This document shows, piece by piece, positions 34,460 to 46,468 of a stretch of 64,000 nucleotides of DNA (its first letter is position 1; each line of letters starts with the position of its first letter). Below the pieces are notes generated by a model. That model was given only the letters and a program-made list of their open reading frames with translations. It searched no databases and was not told the origin of the DNA. The translations under genes and the position numbers were made by a program. Origin of the DNA: Oikopleura dioica (Eukaryota; Chordata; Appendicularia; Copelata; Oikopleuridae); contig OU015569.1 of the NCBI GenBank assembly GCA_907165135.1, positions 2,542,001-2,606,000 on the forward strand, given 5' to 3'.

Positions 34460-36104
34460 TCATCCGAGTTTTGGAGATAAAGCAGAGAGAGTCACTAAAA
34501 TCGCTTCTTCCGTTCGTATCGTTCGCGAGCCTTGATTAGGGCACGTATTCAGCCACTAAAAATCATCATCACTAGCTTCGGAAACTGTCCGAAAAATCTC
34601 TAGCTGCAAAAGAATAAATCGGTAGTCCGGGCCATACTCGAAATCCATGCACAAAAGGCACAATGGGCAACGTGGAGTTGCCGAAGCTAGCATTAATAAT
34701 TACCGATTTGAAAGAATGCTCAAGGCCTACGTTTATATAAATACAAGTCAGGGAAAAGGTTCAATGAAAAGCCTAAAACTATTCTCCGCTTCGTGGCTAT
34801 TCATTGGAGCTTTTTCAGGCTAAAAGTTTCAACACCCTGACTCAGGTTTCCTACATATCTTGCCGAGCCAAGAATTGAGTCTGAAGGGCGCTTACCATAT
34901 CAAACAAATCTGTCACGCTTTCAATTCCGTTTTCCTTCAATTCTGGATCCTGGTCAAAGCTATACTCAAGTCCTTTCACGCCGCCAAAGACGACCATGAT
35001 GTGCTTGGCTTTTTGAGGCTGCATCTTCTTGACTGGCGTTCCTCGCTCCGACGTCCCAAGGATCAAGTCGTAGTTTCCTTCCCAGGGCGAATGCATAAAA
35101 ACCTGAAAAAAAGCTGATTCAAGAACTGGATTTGACCTCTTAAGAGCTACCTGTCCGAGTGAATTGGCAAGACGAACTTGATAGCCCCAGTAAGTCCCCG
35201 ATTCTTCGCGTACTTGCGCGGCTGTAACAAGTTTTCCCGTCAAGTAGCGTCCGTCTTCTCGTTGCTCATCATCTATAAAATTTACGTGAACCCTCTTGAA
35301 AATGAAAATTTACAAACCAAGCTTGACAGTCACTCTTGAAAACGCAGGAGCTTCTTTTTCAACTCGCACGTCGTGCTCGATACCGCAGTTGATCCAAGAT
35401 CCTTTGCCCTTCTTCTTTCCTGGTGGTCTGTCCTTTCTCTGGCTTTTCGGTTCATTCGTTGATAGCTCTCGTAAATCAGGAATGATCGAATTCAAGCCTT
35501 GCCTGCACAATTCCTTCTCTATACTTGGAAAATTCACTCGCTCGAAGATGATGCGGCGTATCAAGGGGATTCAACAAACCAGCGTACTTCAAATCTTTGT
35601 GAACAGGGAAGAGGTCTTTTCGCAGGTACTGAGGGCATTCCAAGTATTCTGAAAGGCGCAAGAAAAAGTATTGATGCGTCAAGAGGAAGGAAGCTTACGT
35701 AAAATTCGACCAAGTGTTTGATTCGGGTTTCCTTTCTTTTTGACCCCAGAGAACTCGCCGGTTGTATCTTCAGCTGCTTCGCCGGATTCGTCGAAAATGA
35801 CAATCTCGTCGACGTTGAAGACCACACACGCACGAGCTATTTGACCAGCTAGATATGTCCTACAGAAGTTGTAATTGAAAACGAACCCGAGAAAGAAGAC
35901 AAACCTAAGTTCGAAGCTTTGAGCATTATCAAGAATCGATCCCGGTAAAGCGATCGACAGCGTCCAATCTCGTCCAACAGGTTTTTCTTCTTCCTCAGCT
36001 TCTTCCGCTGCTTCATTCGATGGTCCGGAAACTTCTGCTCCTTTTGTTTTTCTTTCTTTCTTGCGCTTCTTTTCTTTCGCAAAGGCTTTAGCCGAGTAGA
36101 ACAT
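34460..36104 (-). CDS. SPOUT-domain RNA methyltransferase (SPOUT1/C9orf114-like)
   Basis: A SAM-dependent SPOUT-fold methyltransferase; the animal ortholog (CENP-32) associates with spindle poles. Successive minus-strand exons match the family in order: a Lys/Glu-rich start (ATG 36104), WTLSIALPGSILDNAQS, TYLAGQIARACVVFNVDEIV, LECPQYLRKDLFPVHKDL, AGLLNPLDTPHHLR, SWINCGIEHDVRVEKEAP, TYWGYQVRLANSLGQ, YDLILGTSERGTPV, HIMVVFGGVKGLEYSFDQDP. The final exon (about 34551-34460) gives TCPNQGSRTIRTEEAILVTL, the knotted SAM-binding end. The last intron (donor GTAAGC near 34898) contains a family A element. The N terminus may continue into the coiled-coil exon at 37083-37448, now separated by a transposon inserted 5 bp from this ATG. 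Confidence 0.93.
34735..34864. repeat. Family A element in the last intron of the SPOUT1-like gene
   Basis: The right end CCCTGACTCAGGTTTCCTAC is well preserved. The left end (AAATACAAGTCAGGG) is degraded. It is removed with the intron between 34898 and 34551. Confidence 0.7.
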
Positions 36105-36116
36105 TTAAAAAGTAAC

Positions 36117-37032
36117 CAGGGTCTCGAAAAATTGGAAGTGCGGTGGGTGTGGAAACGCGCTCTCGAGCGCTCCACTTCTGCGCGCTGGAAGTGCGTGTTT
36201 AAAAAAACCGCGAGCTGGTCGTGGAGCCACTCCCGGCGCTGGTCGTGCCACGCCCGCGATTGGAAGTGCGCGCTTGGGGCTGGAAGTGCACACCCGGAGT
36301 GACGCGCCTTTTCGATTGTGCCCGGGCTCGGCAACCTGAGTACAGGGTTCAGAAAATTTTTCTCGATTTTTACTCAGGAACTAAGGTCAGGGTTTTTCAC
36401 CCAGTCAGGTACTCTCAGGAAAAACCTTTTTTCGACCAATTTCGCAGATAAAAATTCTAATCATTTCATTTTGGCCAGATGATTTATAACCTCACAATCC
36501 TGTAATCACAAAATCGCAAATATTTTTGACGATGCAAATTGACCCTTTTTTGTGCTTATTTTTTTTTTATGATTTGATGCTTATTTTGTTAAATTTTTAT
36601 ATATTATATCAAGTTTTAAGAGAACTTTTGTGAATAAAAGTTAGCTTTAGCCCATTAGAAGGAGGTTTTTGCCGAAGTTTTTAAAAGTCAAGTAAAAATT
36701 TTCTGGCAGTCAATTATTTTAACTCAAAATTAATTCTATTATGAAAGGAAAGGACTAGTTAAGTGAGTTCAATCTATGTTTATTCAATTTCAGGTTGTTC
36801 CGGTAGGTAGGCGATAAAACCCCGAAATCGACAAAAAAGGGCTTCCGGGTTGAGAACGAACTTTTTTTGGTTCGTTTCAAGGTTTTCTGTGGGGCGGGCT
36901 ACTCACTTTCCCCCTAGCGCGTTTGCACTTCCAGCCTCGGGCGTGGAAGCGAGTCCACGACCACCGCGCGGAAGTGCAAGGGGAGAGGGCGCGCTTGCAC
37001 ATCCACCGCACGTCCAAATTTTCGAGACCCTG
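36117..37032. mobile_element. 916-bp non-autonomous hAT-like element with 8-bp target duplication
   Basis: The ends are inverted repeats starting CAGGGTCTCGAAAA and ending TTTTCGAGACCCTG; with mismatches the arms pair over about 50 bp (GTGCGGTGGGTGTG / CATCCACCGCAC). The flanks are identical 8-mers, AAAGTAAC at 36109-36116 and 37033-37040, i.e. a target-site duplication. An 8-bp duplication with CAGGG ends is typical of hAT elements. The ends hold GGAAGTGCGCG-type repeats. A family A-like segment (CGGGCTCGGCAACCTGAGTA) sits inside at about 36,323-36,420. No transposase frame is present. Confidence 0.88.
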
Positions 37033-37082
37033 AAAGTAACAAGAATGATCTGAAATGAGAATTCAAGCAAGTAAGCCTTTCC

Positions 37083-37448
37083 TAATTCTTTGATCTTGGT
37101 CTTTTCCGTGTCCTCGTCCAGGTCGGCTTCCAGCGTCTCTTTAACTTGCGCTAGATGTTTCTGTTTTCTTTCAAGCCGCTCCAGTCGTCGTTTTTTCCGT
37201 TCTTCAGCGTCCTCCAACTTCTTTCTCCTCTTCCGTATCAGCGCGGGCGTCAGTTTCTTTCCCTTCTTCTCCGCCAGTTCTTCTAGCTTTGCTCGTTCCT
37301 CTGGTTCAAGGGTTTCCAGATGCGCGGCTACTTCTTCCTCCCGCTCTGCCGCCTCGAGATCTCGCTCTTCCTGGGCAGAGGGCTTTTCTGGAACGGGAAT
37401 ATTCGACAGCTCTTTTAGCTCTTCTTCTGTCGGAATCGTCACGACCAT
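37083..37448 (-). CDS. Highly charged coiled-coil exon, probably the 5' exon of the SPOUT1-like gene
   Basis: ATG 37448 opens about 120 residues of Glu/Lys/Arg-rich coiled coil (PTEEELKELSNIPVPEKPSA, ALIRKRRKKLEDAEERKKRR, EADLDEDTEKTKIKEL). The start follows a strong acceptor (TTTACTTTTTCAG), consistent with SL trans-splicing or an upstream exon. The sequence would continue naturally into the KAFAKEKKRKKERK stretch of the SPOUT1-like gene once the 916-bp transposon is removed. However, the junction has no GT donor; the closest fit is a GA-AG or GC-type intron. Alternatively it is a separate operon member. Confidence 0.55.
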
Positions 37449-38688
37449 CTTTCTTTTTAATTCAAGCTCTGAAAAAGTAAAACTGGCAAACTAATTCTAA
37501 TATTTCGAAATAAAGAACTCTCAGAAACAAAATTTTCTATCAACCCTCGATTTCGGATTGATCATACTTTCAACCAACAGCCTCCCAAAGCCTTTTGTGG
37601 CTTTGTGTAAAACATCAAGAAGCGCGGTTAATTTTTGGTTACTCGCAAGCGGCTTCTCGATTTTCAACAGTGATTCCTCCGTAGAAAAGTCGAGGTTCCA
37701 GCGAAATAAGTGGATCCGAAATAAGAATCGCAGTAACAATAGGCCGATACAGTCGCACAACGCTTCAAAAGTAGCATGAAAAGTGATGAATATATTTTCA
37801 AACTGGCTGAAATCGATAACGACAACCATGAAACTCCTTACAGTTGTGTGAGGAGTTCCCGCACCCCTAAAGAGCGGGTAAAAGGTGCGGACACGCAGCA
37901 GTGCTGCGGCAGCACTCACTTTCGCTACTTCTAGAAGAAAATAGTAGAAAAATAATCCGATCCTCAGCTAGAGTGAAAATGAGTATTTTCCTCCTGTCAG
38001 TCTTCAAGGAAATCCATCATATGTCTGACCTCGCTAATAGTTTCTACTCAACTTCGCGCGAGACAACCTATTCTCACACCTATCGACCCTCAAGTGGATG
38101 AATTCCTAACGCTAATCTCAAGAACAATGCTAAGAAAGAGTCAGTAGTGGGTTTTTTATAATATTTTTTTTATTCGTCACAGAAACACAAATTTGCAAAT
38201 GGTGGTACACGATGAAAGGGATGAGCAACAAAAGCGTCAAACCCGAGATGTCAATAAATAGCAATAAGGCCCGAATCAGATGCCCGATTTTTTGGAAAAT
38301 TATCAGGATATTAGAGGTTGAACTTTCTAGTCAGGTGGTGGTGAATGAAATTAAGTTATTCTGAAAACGAGTCTGATTTTGGTCGGTAAAGAGTAACATT
38401 TTTGAAGTACCATTTAACCTAGGATCGAAAAAAAGTGTCTCGTGATGGGTTTTTCCTTCTCACGTGCTTCCACAGAAAAGTGGAAGCAGGGAGGTCGGAA
38501 AGAGGGGTAAGGAAACAGCCGGGAGCGCTCGCGCGCTCACCGACGGCAGAAGAAAGTTGTTGTTGTTTGTGGCAGGAATTCAAGGGGCGACAGGGCACAG
38601 TACACTCCTGAGGGTTGAAACTCAGAAGCGACGAGTGTCCCAGCCGGCCCAAGAGCCCGATTTCAGCGTTGAAACCAGTCGGGAGGTT
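37449..38688. other. Intergenic with family B copy; eEF1A 3' flank
   Basis: A diverged family B element lies at about 37,595-37,705 (CTCGCAAGCGGCTTCTCGAT ... AGGTTCCAGCGAAATAAG). A GCGGACACGCAGCAGTGCTG-rich block near 37,890 and the remainder show no convincing gene. Confidence 0.4.
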
Positions 38689-40937
<2,249 letters not shown>

Positions 40938-41620
40938 GGGTACCTAGGTCGAGTTTGGACACCCCCTTAAATTATTTTCTGACCGTAAAATCGGATTCTT
41001 CAGGTTCTGAGAAACAAAAAACTCTATTATGACCCTATAGATATATTAACGTTTTCACCGTCAAAAACCACTTCAAAGTTAAAAATCTAAAGGAAATGCT
41101 AGCGCCTCGAATTTGGACGAAAAAATTTTCATCTTCGATTTTGATGATTAGGGGCTTAAATGAAAGCTTATGGCCAGATTAACATCGTAATGAAGCTTAA
41201 AATTGCCCCAGAAAATTAAATTCATCTCAAAATGGGGGAAAATGAAAGCTTACTAAGCAAAAATGCAGAATTCGCGAAGACTAGTCCAAACTTTTGAAAA
41301 TTTAATTAAGAAAATTTTTGAATTTCATCAAAAGCTACTGACAAAATTTAGATGAGGGTCTGAAATTTATATTTCAGGCTTAAAAAAGGGGGGTTGCTTA
41401 GGCAGATTTCTCGGAATTTCGCCATTTAGTTGGTCCATTTTCGGCAAGTTGCCAACTTTGACGGGTTAGATTTCCAAGAAAATATTGACGAATCATTAAA
41501 AGCTACTGACAAAAGTGAGATCTAGCTATGATCTTTCAAAAAAGCTATTGTACGAATTGTTAGCCCTTCCAGGTTCCCAAGAATAAACCCTTAAAGTCGG
41601 CCATCTCGACCCAGGTACCC
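40938..41620. mobile_element. 683-bp inverted-repeat element flanked by TTAA
   Basis: The left end GGGTACCTAGGTCGAG (40938) is mirrored by CTCGACCCAGGTACCC (ending 41620), and TTAA flanks both sides (40934-40937, 41621-41624). A TTAA duplication is the hallmark of piggyBac-type integration. No transposase is encoded. The interior holds repeated AAAGCTACTGACAAAA words (near 41,330 and 41,500). Confidence 0.8.
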
Positions 41621-41624
41621 TTAA

Positions 41625-42330
41625 TCAATAATTTTAATAATCATAATTTAATTTTAATAACTTTATCGTTAAAACTCCTTCCTCGAGAAATAAATTGATA
41701 GATGAAATAAACATAAAATAAAAATAAATAATTTTGCTTCTTTGTAATGTGGAGCATATCATTTCGTTAATCAAAAGATTTCGACCGTCTTCGAAATGTT
41801 ACGTTAGGGAAAAGAAGATTCTCGACTTTTAGATGATTCCGTAACGTCATTCGAATTACGAATTTTCAATCTTGCCATTAAAATATTTCTCACTAATTAA
41901 AATATAAATTTTATCATGTTATTCAAATTCTTGTTAAGAAGAATTCTTACTTTAACGGGAAAATAAGTCTGAAAGTATAGCAACCAACCTTTATTTGTTA
42001 GAAAACTCTTTCTAAATTGAGAAAATAGGGTACTTCCGGCCCTTTTTATTCCTGAAATAATAGTGAATCATAAAATCCTCAATTTTGTCAAGAATTGAAG
42101 TCAAAGATGATCTTTTATGTTAATCTTCATTCTACGGTAGCAAAAGAAAAGTAGCATTGATTTTCTTTTCGTAAATCGCTTTTTCAGAAGAGCAAACTAT
42201 CAACGTCAATGACGCACCATTGTGGCTTCCACGTGAGAGCCTGCCTGGCCAGATTCCGATCTGGTTTGATTTTGTAGCGATGAGTCTCCTCCCTGCTCAA
42301 ATTCCATGCTTGGACTCGGAATATGGCCTG
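41625..42330. other. AT-rich, no gene seen
   Basis: I found no coding stretch, RNA gene or clear repeat in this interval. Confidence 0.4.
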
Positions 42331-42596
42331 AGGAACCTGTCTAGAAACCTGCATCAGGGTCTAAAGAGATTCAATGAATAGCCGTGCGGGGGCTTTCGAT
42401 AAACGAAGCCGCAAAGCGGGTTTGCGAAAATAACCAATCCATTAATTTTTTTGACCCTGACTCAGGTTTTTACGGTGTCAGATCTTCAGAGTCAGAATTA
42501 GATATGATTGTGGTTTGGTTATTTTCGTCTTATCGAAAACCGCTACGCTGCTTCTTATTTTAATCCTGACTCAGGTTTTCAAACAGGTTTCTGAGC
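42331..42596. repeat. Family A elements, nested or tandem
   Basis: A complete copy (AGGAACCTGTCTAGAAACCT ... CCCTGACTCAGGTTTTTAC) is followed by a second right end (AATCCTGACTCAGGTTTTCA, AACAGGTTTCTGAG), with GCCGCAAAGCGGG-like hairpins between. Confidence 0.8.
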
Positions 42597-42835
42597 CGAG
42601 ATCAGAAAAAATTAATGTTTCTGTGAATCTGATATTTGACGCCTTGAGTTTGGAATTTGAAAAGGAAGAAATCGAAGACAAGGAGGAATGAATGATTTTG
42701 AATTAAATTTAATTGAAGAAATTGAACTGGGAAGTGCTGGTTTTGATAGTTTCAGTTTATCGTTATTTACAGGCTTTTGTTTTTTTCGCTTTACATGTTC
42801 TGTAGTTTACTGCAGAGTGGGAGGGTCTTGCTGGG

Positions 42836-44640
42836 TCAGAGGTAGATGAGGACGTGCATTTCCATGTTTTTGGAGTGTTTCTTCATCTGGTGCATTCTGA
42901 GCTTGGACTTGCTCGAGTAGAACTTGCCACAGTCGGGGCACGTGAGCCGTCCTGGCCGCCCTGAACTTTGATGAACAAGCTGCCGCGGATGATGGTGGTG
43001 GCTGGAGGAGCTTCGGCGACAAGGTGTGTCTGAAGGAGAAATATTCATATTTGCAGCCAAGTTTATGTTATCGATGCTGATCTCTGAGTGACTTTTTTTC
43101 GCTGGAGTTACGATTGTTACTAAAGTAAAATAACTTCTTAAAATTGAGAAGCCGCTTGCGGTTACGAGTAAAATGAGACGGAAAAGCCGCGTTTTCTCTT
43201 ACTCGCAAGAGGCAAGAAATTATACTTTAGTTACAATCGTAACTCCAGCGAAAAAAAGTCACATACAGATCAGAATCCCTAATTAATTATAATAATAATT
43301 ATAATTATGACGAACCATGCTCGCCGCCGCCATTTGTATTTCGCGAAACCTCGAGCTGCTGGACTTTTCTACAGGCAGCGCGGTGCTCGCTGTGCACTAG
43401 AATGTGCGCGTGGAGGGAGCCGGCGATGTGGAAGCGTTTCCCGCAATACTCGCAAATGTGCAGCGGCATTGTATCGAACGGAGCTGTTTTTGGGGCTCCA
43501 CATTTGTATTTGTGAAAGCAGACATTTTATCTTTAGATTGTCATGGTTTAGATGGGGTTCATCTTTCTAGCCGCGCGCGGCTTAAAAAGATAAATCCAGG
43601 AAATTATGAAAAGGCAACTTTTTACAATCGAGGTTCCAATCACTAGGCCAAGAAGTAAGTGTTGGCTTGAGTGGGCAATTACGCGCCTAAGAAAAGAGCT
43701 TTGTTTATTGAGCCCGAATGTCCCGGATATTTTTGCCTGATACTTTGTTTTTCTAGCGGATTAGAATCGCTCGCTGCGTGAAATAGGGATTGTCTATTTA
43801 GGTAGAAAATTGCTCCAAACTGAGCAAATTGGGGAACTGTGCTGCGGCCCAGATTTGGCTTTGAAATGTAGGTCAAATGTCTCGGTGGAGCCCCGCGCCT
43901 GTCGTGCCTGTGTTTGCGGTTAAATTTTCCGATGAGGCGGAGAGCGAGCACGGAGGGGCGATTGGCATGTTTTCGCAGGACGAGCTGGACAACTGCCGGG
44001 GAAAACTCATCGAATCGATCGATGGCGGAATCGTGGGATCCTAAAACAAGTTTTTTTCTAATCTTATCGGAACTTAATACGCAACCATTTCCTTGAGAAA
44101 TGTTCTCATGGGAGGGAACTCCAAAACTTGCAATCTTTGAAAAACATTCAAAAGCCGCGTGCGGCTTTTTTAAACAATGTCTTCGAAGGCAGGGCTGTGA
44201 ACAAACCCTGAGTAAGGATCCTGGAAATCCTTCAGTAAAAAGCCCCGTAGAGGTTTATTTTAATCACGAAGCCGAATAGCGGCTTCGCTAAAATAACATA
44301 TTGAATCAGGATTAGGATTACTTGTGTTGCCGAGTCCGGATTGAAGACTCCAATTTACTTACTGTGGAATCATTATGGTTCAAATCGAGTTTGGGAGTTG
44401 AGAAAGTCGAGTCATTGAATTCTTCCAAATGAGAAGAAACATCGAGCGCGGGGTTGATCGCTGATGAGTGAATTGGCGGCAGTGGGGCTTCAATGACCGA
44501 GGTGGGGGAGGAATCAGACTCGGAACTGCTCGAAGAACAGCTAGAGGAGGAGGATACTCGATCCATCGCCAGGCGGATCTCTTCATGTCCTGGAAAGCAC
44601 TCATAACTTTTTCAAGGATAGCCATAAGCACCTTTTTAAA
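42836..44640 (-). CDS. C2H2 zinc-finger protein (two separated fingers)
   Basis: Probably a nucleic-acid-binding regulator. The first exon (about 44,615-44,363) encodes KSYECFPGHEEIRLAMDRV, then a long poly-Ser stretch, and ends at a strong GTAAGT donor. The second exon (from about 44,041) is Pro/Ser-rich (PSIDSMSFPRQLSSSSCEN). The third (about 43,530-43,400) has finger 1, CEYCGKRFHIAGSLHAHILVH. The last (about 43,077-42,836) has finger 2, CPDCGKFYSSKSKLRMHQMKKH, after a His/Ser-rich linker. The two longest introns contain a family A (44,191-44,336) and a family B (43,100-43,256) element. The start ATG and the join of exon 2 to exon 3 are uncertain. Confidence 0.65.
43100..43256. repeat. Family B element, complete, in an intron of the zinc-finger gene
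   Basis: Nearly perfect terminal inverted repeats of about 30 bp: CGCTGGAGTTACGATTGTTA at the left and TAACAATCGTAACTCCAGCG-type complement (TTACAATCGTAACTCCAGCG) at the right. Internal GAGAAGCCGCTTGCGG hairpin. Confidence 0.92.
44191..44336. repeat. Family A element in the first intron of the zinc-finger gene
   Basis: AACAAACCCTGAGTAAGG at the left and AATCAGGATTAGGATTACTT at the right, ending GTGTTGCCGAGTCC. Internal GAAGCCGAATAGCGGCTTC hairpin. Confidence 0.75.
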
Positions 44641-45221
44641 ACGCGTTAACTTTAGGTATGGCTGCCCCCTTCCCTGCTCATGTATTTCGTCTTCTTTGTT
44701 GAAAGTTGCTCTCTGTAAACATCTATCGAGTCGTTGATATCTAGCCAGATTCTCTTTCGTGTTTCATGCAACATAAATGCCGTCTCAGCCTATTTCGAGG
44801 AAAAAGGATGAAATGGCCGAGAAAAAACGGCACTCCGGCAATATGCGCCTAGTGGGAGCGCGCAGTCACCGTGTTTGAATTGCGCGCAAGTGGCGCCCTG
44901 GGGCATGCCGAGCTCTCATTGGCCTGGGTAACGCACACAGGCTGTCTCTTGAAAGAAAAGGGATTGGCGTGGGTTCCTCAATCGATTTTGAACTCGATTC
45001 AGAAATGATAAACGTAAGCACATCTACTCAAACTCAAGTACTCTCGCCTTACAGTCTGAAGTTCATTTTCTTACTGTATTTATATGAAATACTTTCTTAG
45101 CTAATAAGCTTAGTTTTCTCCCTTTTAAGAAGGATTTTTTTTATAAAAGACCGAAGATTTAAATTTTCTTTGGAAAACAACTTTTTGATATTAGATGTGA
45201 GCATCCTCAAGAGTTTTAAAG
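44641..45221. other. Intergenic, no feature seen beyond promoter-like CCAAT
   Basis: Shared upstream region between the minus-strand zinc-finger gene and the plus-strand candidate at 45222. An ATTGG (inverted CCAAT) lies near 44,919. Nothing else is supported. Confidence 0.3.
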
Positions 45222-45692
45222 ATGATGAAGTTATTCAAGAAAAAAAGTTCTGATTCACATAATACAATCAACAACAAATTATTTCATCCTCCATTGCACT
45301 TTATCAACTTGAAGAGGTCCCATAAAAAAACATTCTGGGAATCGGTGCTAGACTCCTCACAGCTGAGTGCTAAGGCATTTACCCACGATGCAGGTGATTC
45401 GTGTTTATAGCAGTCAGCTGCGAAAAAAGGCAGATTAGGCTCCTCCCTCGCATCCTGCCCAGCGAGTACTCGAAATCAGGATCTGCACGGCGTGATACGG
45501 AGTTTCAGCTCAGTAGTCGCAACTTTGATAAGATCCAAATCGCTTTCCCAAGAAGCAAAACACAAAGCAGCGAAAGAAAGGAAGCTGCGAATTTCATGGC
45601 GCCAACTTTCTCCTTTGATAATGTTTTACGAGTCCTGGGCGAGCGTGACAAATCGTCGGAGAACTCGCTTTTTATGTTGCTGGCCCAAATAA
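45222..45692 (+). CDS. Candidate gene interrupted by one in-frame TAG
   Basis: From tandem ATGs (45222/45225) a basic frame (KLFKKKSSDSHNTINNKLFH, KRSHKKTFWESVLDSSQLSA) reaches TAG at 45408. The same frame continues openly for another 94 codons (KKGRLGSSLASCPASTRNQD, SLSQEAKHKAAKERKLRISW) to TAA 45690-45692. That stop overlaps an AATAAA. A short intron or an unusual stop readthrough could join the halves, or it may be a pseudogene. A second frame is also open over the latter half, which lowers confidence. No homology is recognised. Confidence 0.3.
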
Positions 45693-45961
45693 AATTAGTA
45701 TTTCTTTCCGGCCGCAGTTGCGAACAAAATAAATGGAAGACTTTTTCCGGTCAGCTGCCGGCGTGAAAATCTGGAGCTCACTCTTTCTTCCTGATAAACA
45801 AGAAAAATCGACGAGCAGCGGGCGTAAAATCGACGACAGCCGATTCAATAGAGGATTGATCCGTGGGTTTATTGGGTACTCATCAATCACGTGTATAAAG
45901 ACGAAGATACTGAATACAGAAAAGATTTTACTGGCCCAGTAATCATTGAAGAATTTCTTTC

Positions 45962-46090
45962 TTGGCTCAAAAACCTGTGTAGAAACCTGAGTCAGGGTCC
46001 TGAAAAAGCTTGAAATAACTATCCGCGGATTCGATTTTATTAAAGCGCTCTGAAGACCCTGACTTAGATTCAGATTTCTACACAGGTTCT
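45962..46090. repeat. Family A element, complete
   Basis: AAAACCTGTGTAGAAACCTG at the left and TCAGATTTCTACACAGGTT at the right, with CCTGAGTCAGGGTC / GACCCTGACTTAG inside. Confidence 0.9.
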
Positions 46091-46149
46091 TATTCCCAGT
46101 TTTTATTATTATTATTGCTCTTTATTTGATGATAAATAAATGAGAGTAA

Positions 46150-46342
46150 TGTTGTGGTAACGATTTGCCTTGCAAGAGAATTGGAGAGCAATTATCCGCG
46201 GTTTTTATAAAAGCGTATATTAGGCTAGTTTTCAAGTTAAAGAGTGAACAGAAAACGAGGCTTGCGCCGGCGAAAGTTATGAACAGCAGGTGCACGAGGC
46301 GAATCTCCAAATAAGGGAATCGGCAGATTCGCGATCACAACA
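46150..46342 (-). repeat. 3' LTR
   Basis: 193 bp, identical by eye to the copy at 51375-51567. Contains TTTTATAAAA, usable as a TATA element on either strand, and a CCGCGG site. Confidence 0.97.
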
Positions 46343-46351
46343 TCCCCCCAG
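46343..46351 (-). other. Polypurine tract
   Basis: On the minus strand CTGGGGGGA immediately precedes the 3' LTR, as expected for the plus-strand DNA primer. Confidence 0.8.
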
Positions 46352-46468
46352 ATTCGACTGGCGTGAAGGTTGACCGACGCAGAGTCCAAGTTGGTGACGA
46401 GAGCGGGTTCGTCGACTTGAAGCCTCCTCGTTGTCTTTTCTGATCAAATAGTGATAATAAATGATTTG

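Noticed and set aside
37521-37919. 132-codon minus-strand open frame
   Set aside because: It runs through a family B element, lacks domains and has an implausible composition; treated as a chance frame.
46122-46310. Identical 62-codon frames at both LTRs
   Set aside because: They are simply the duplicated LTR sequence read through, not a gene.
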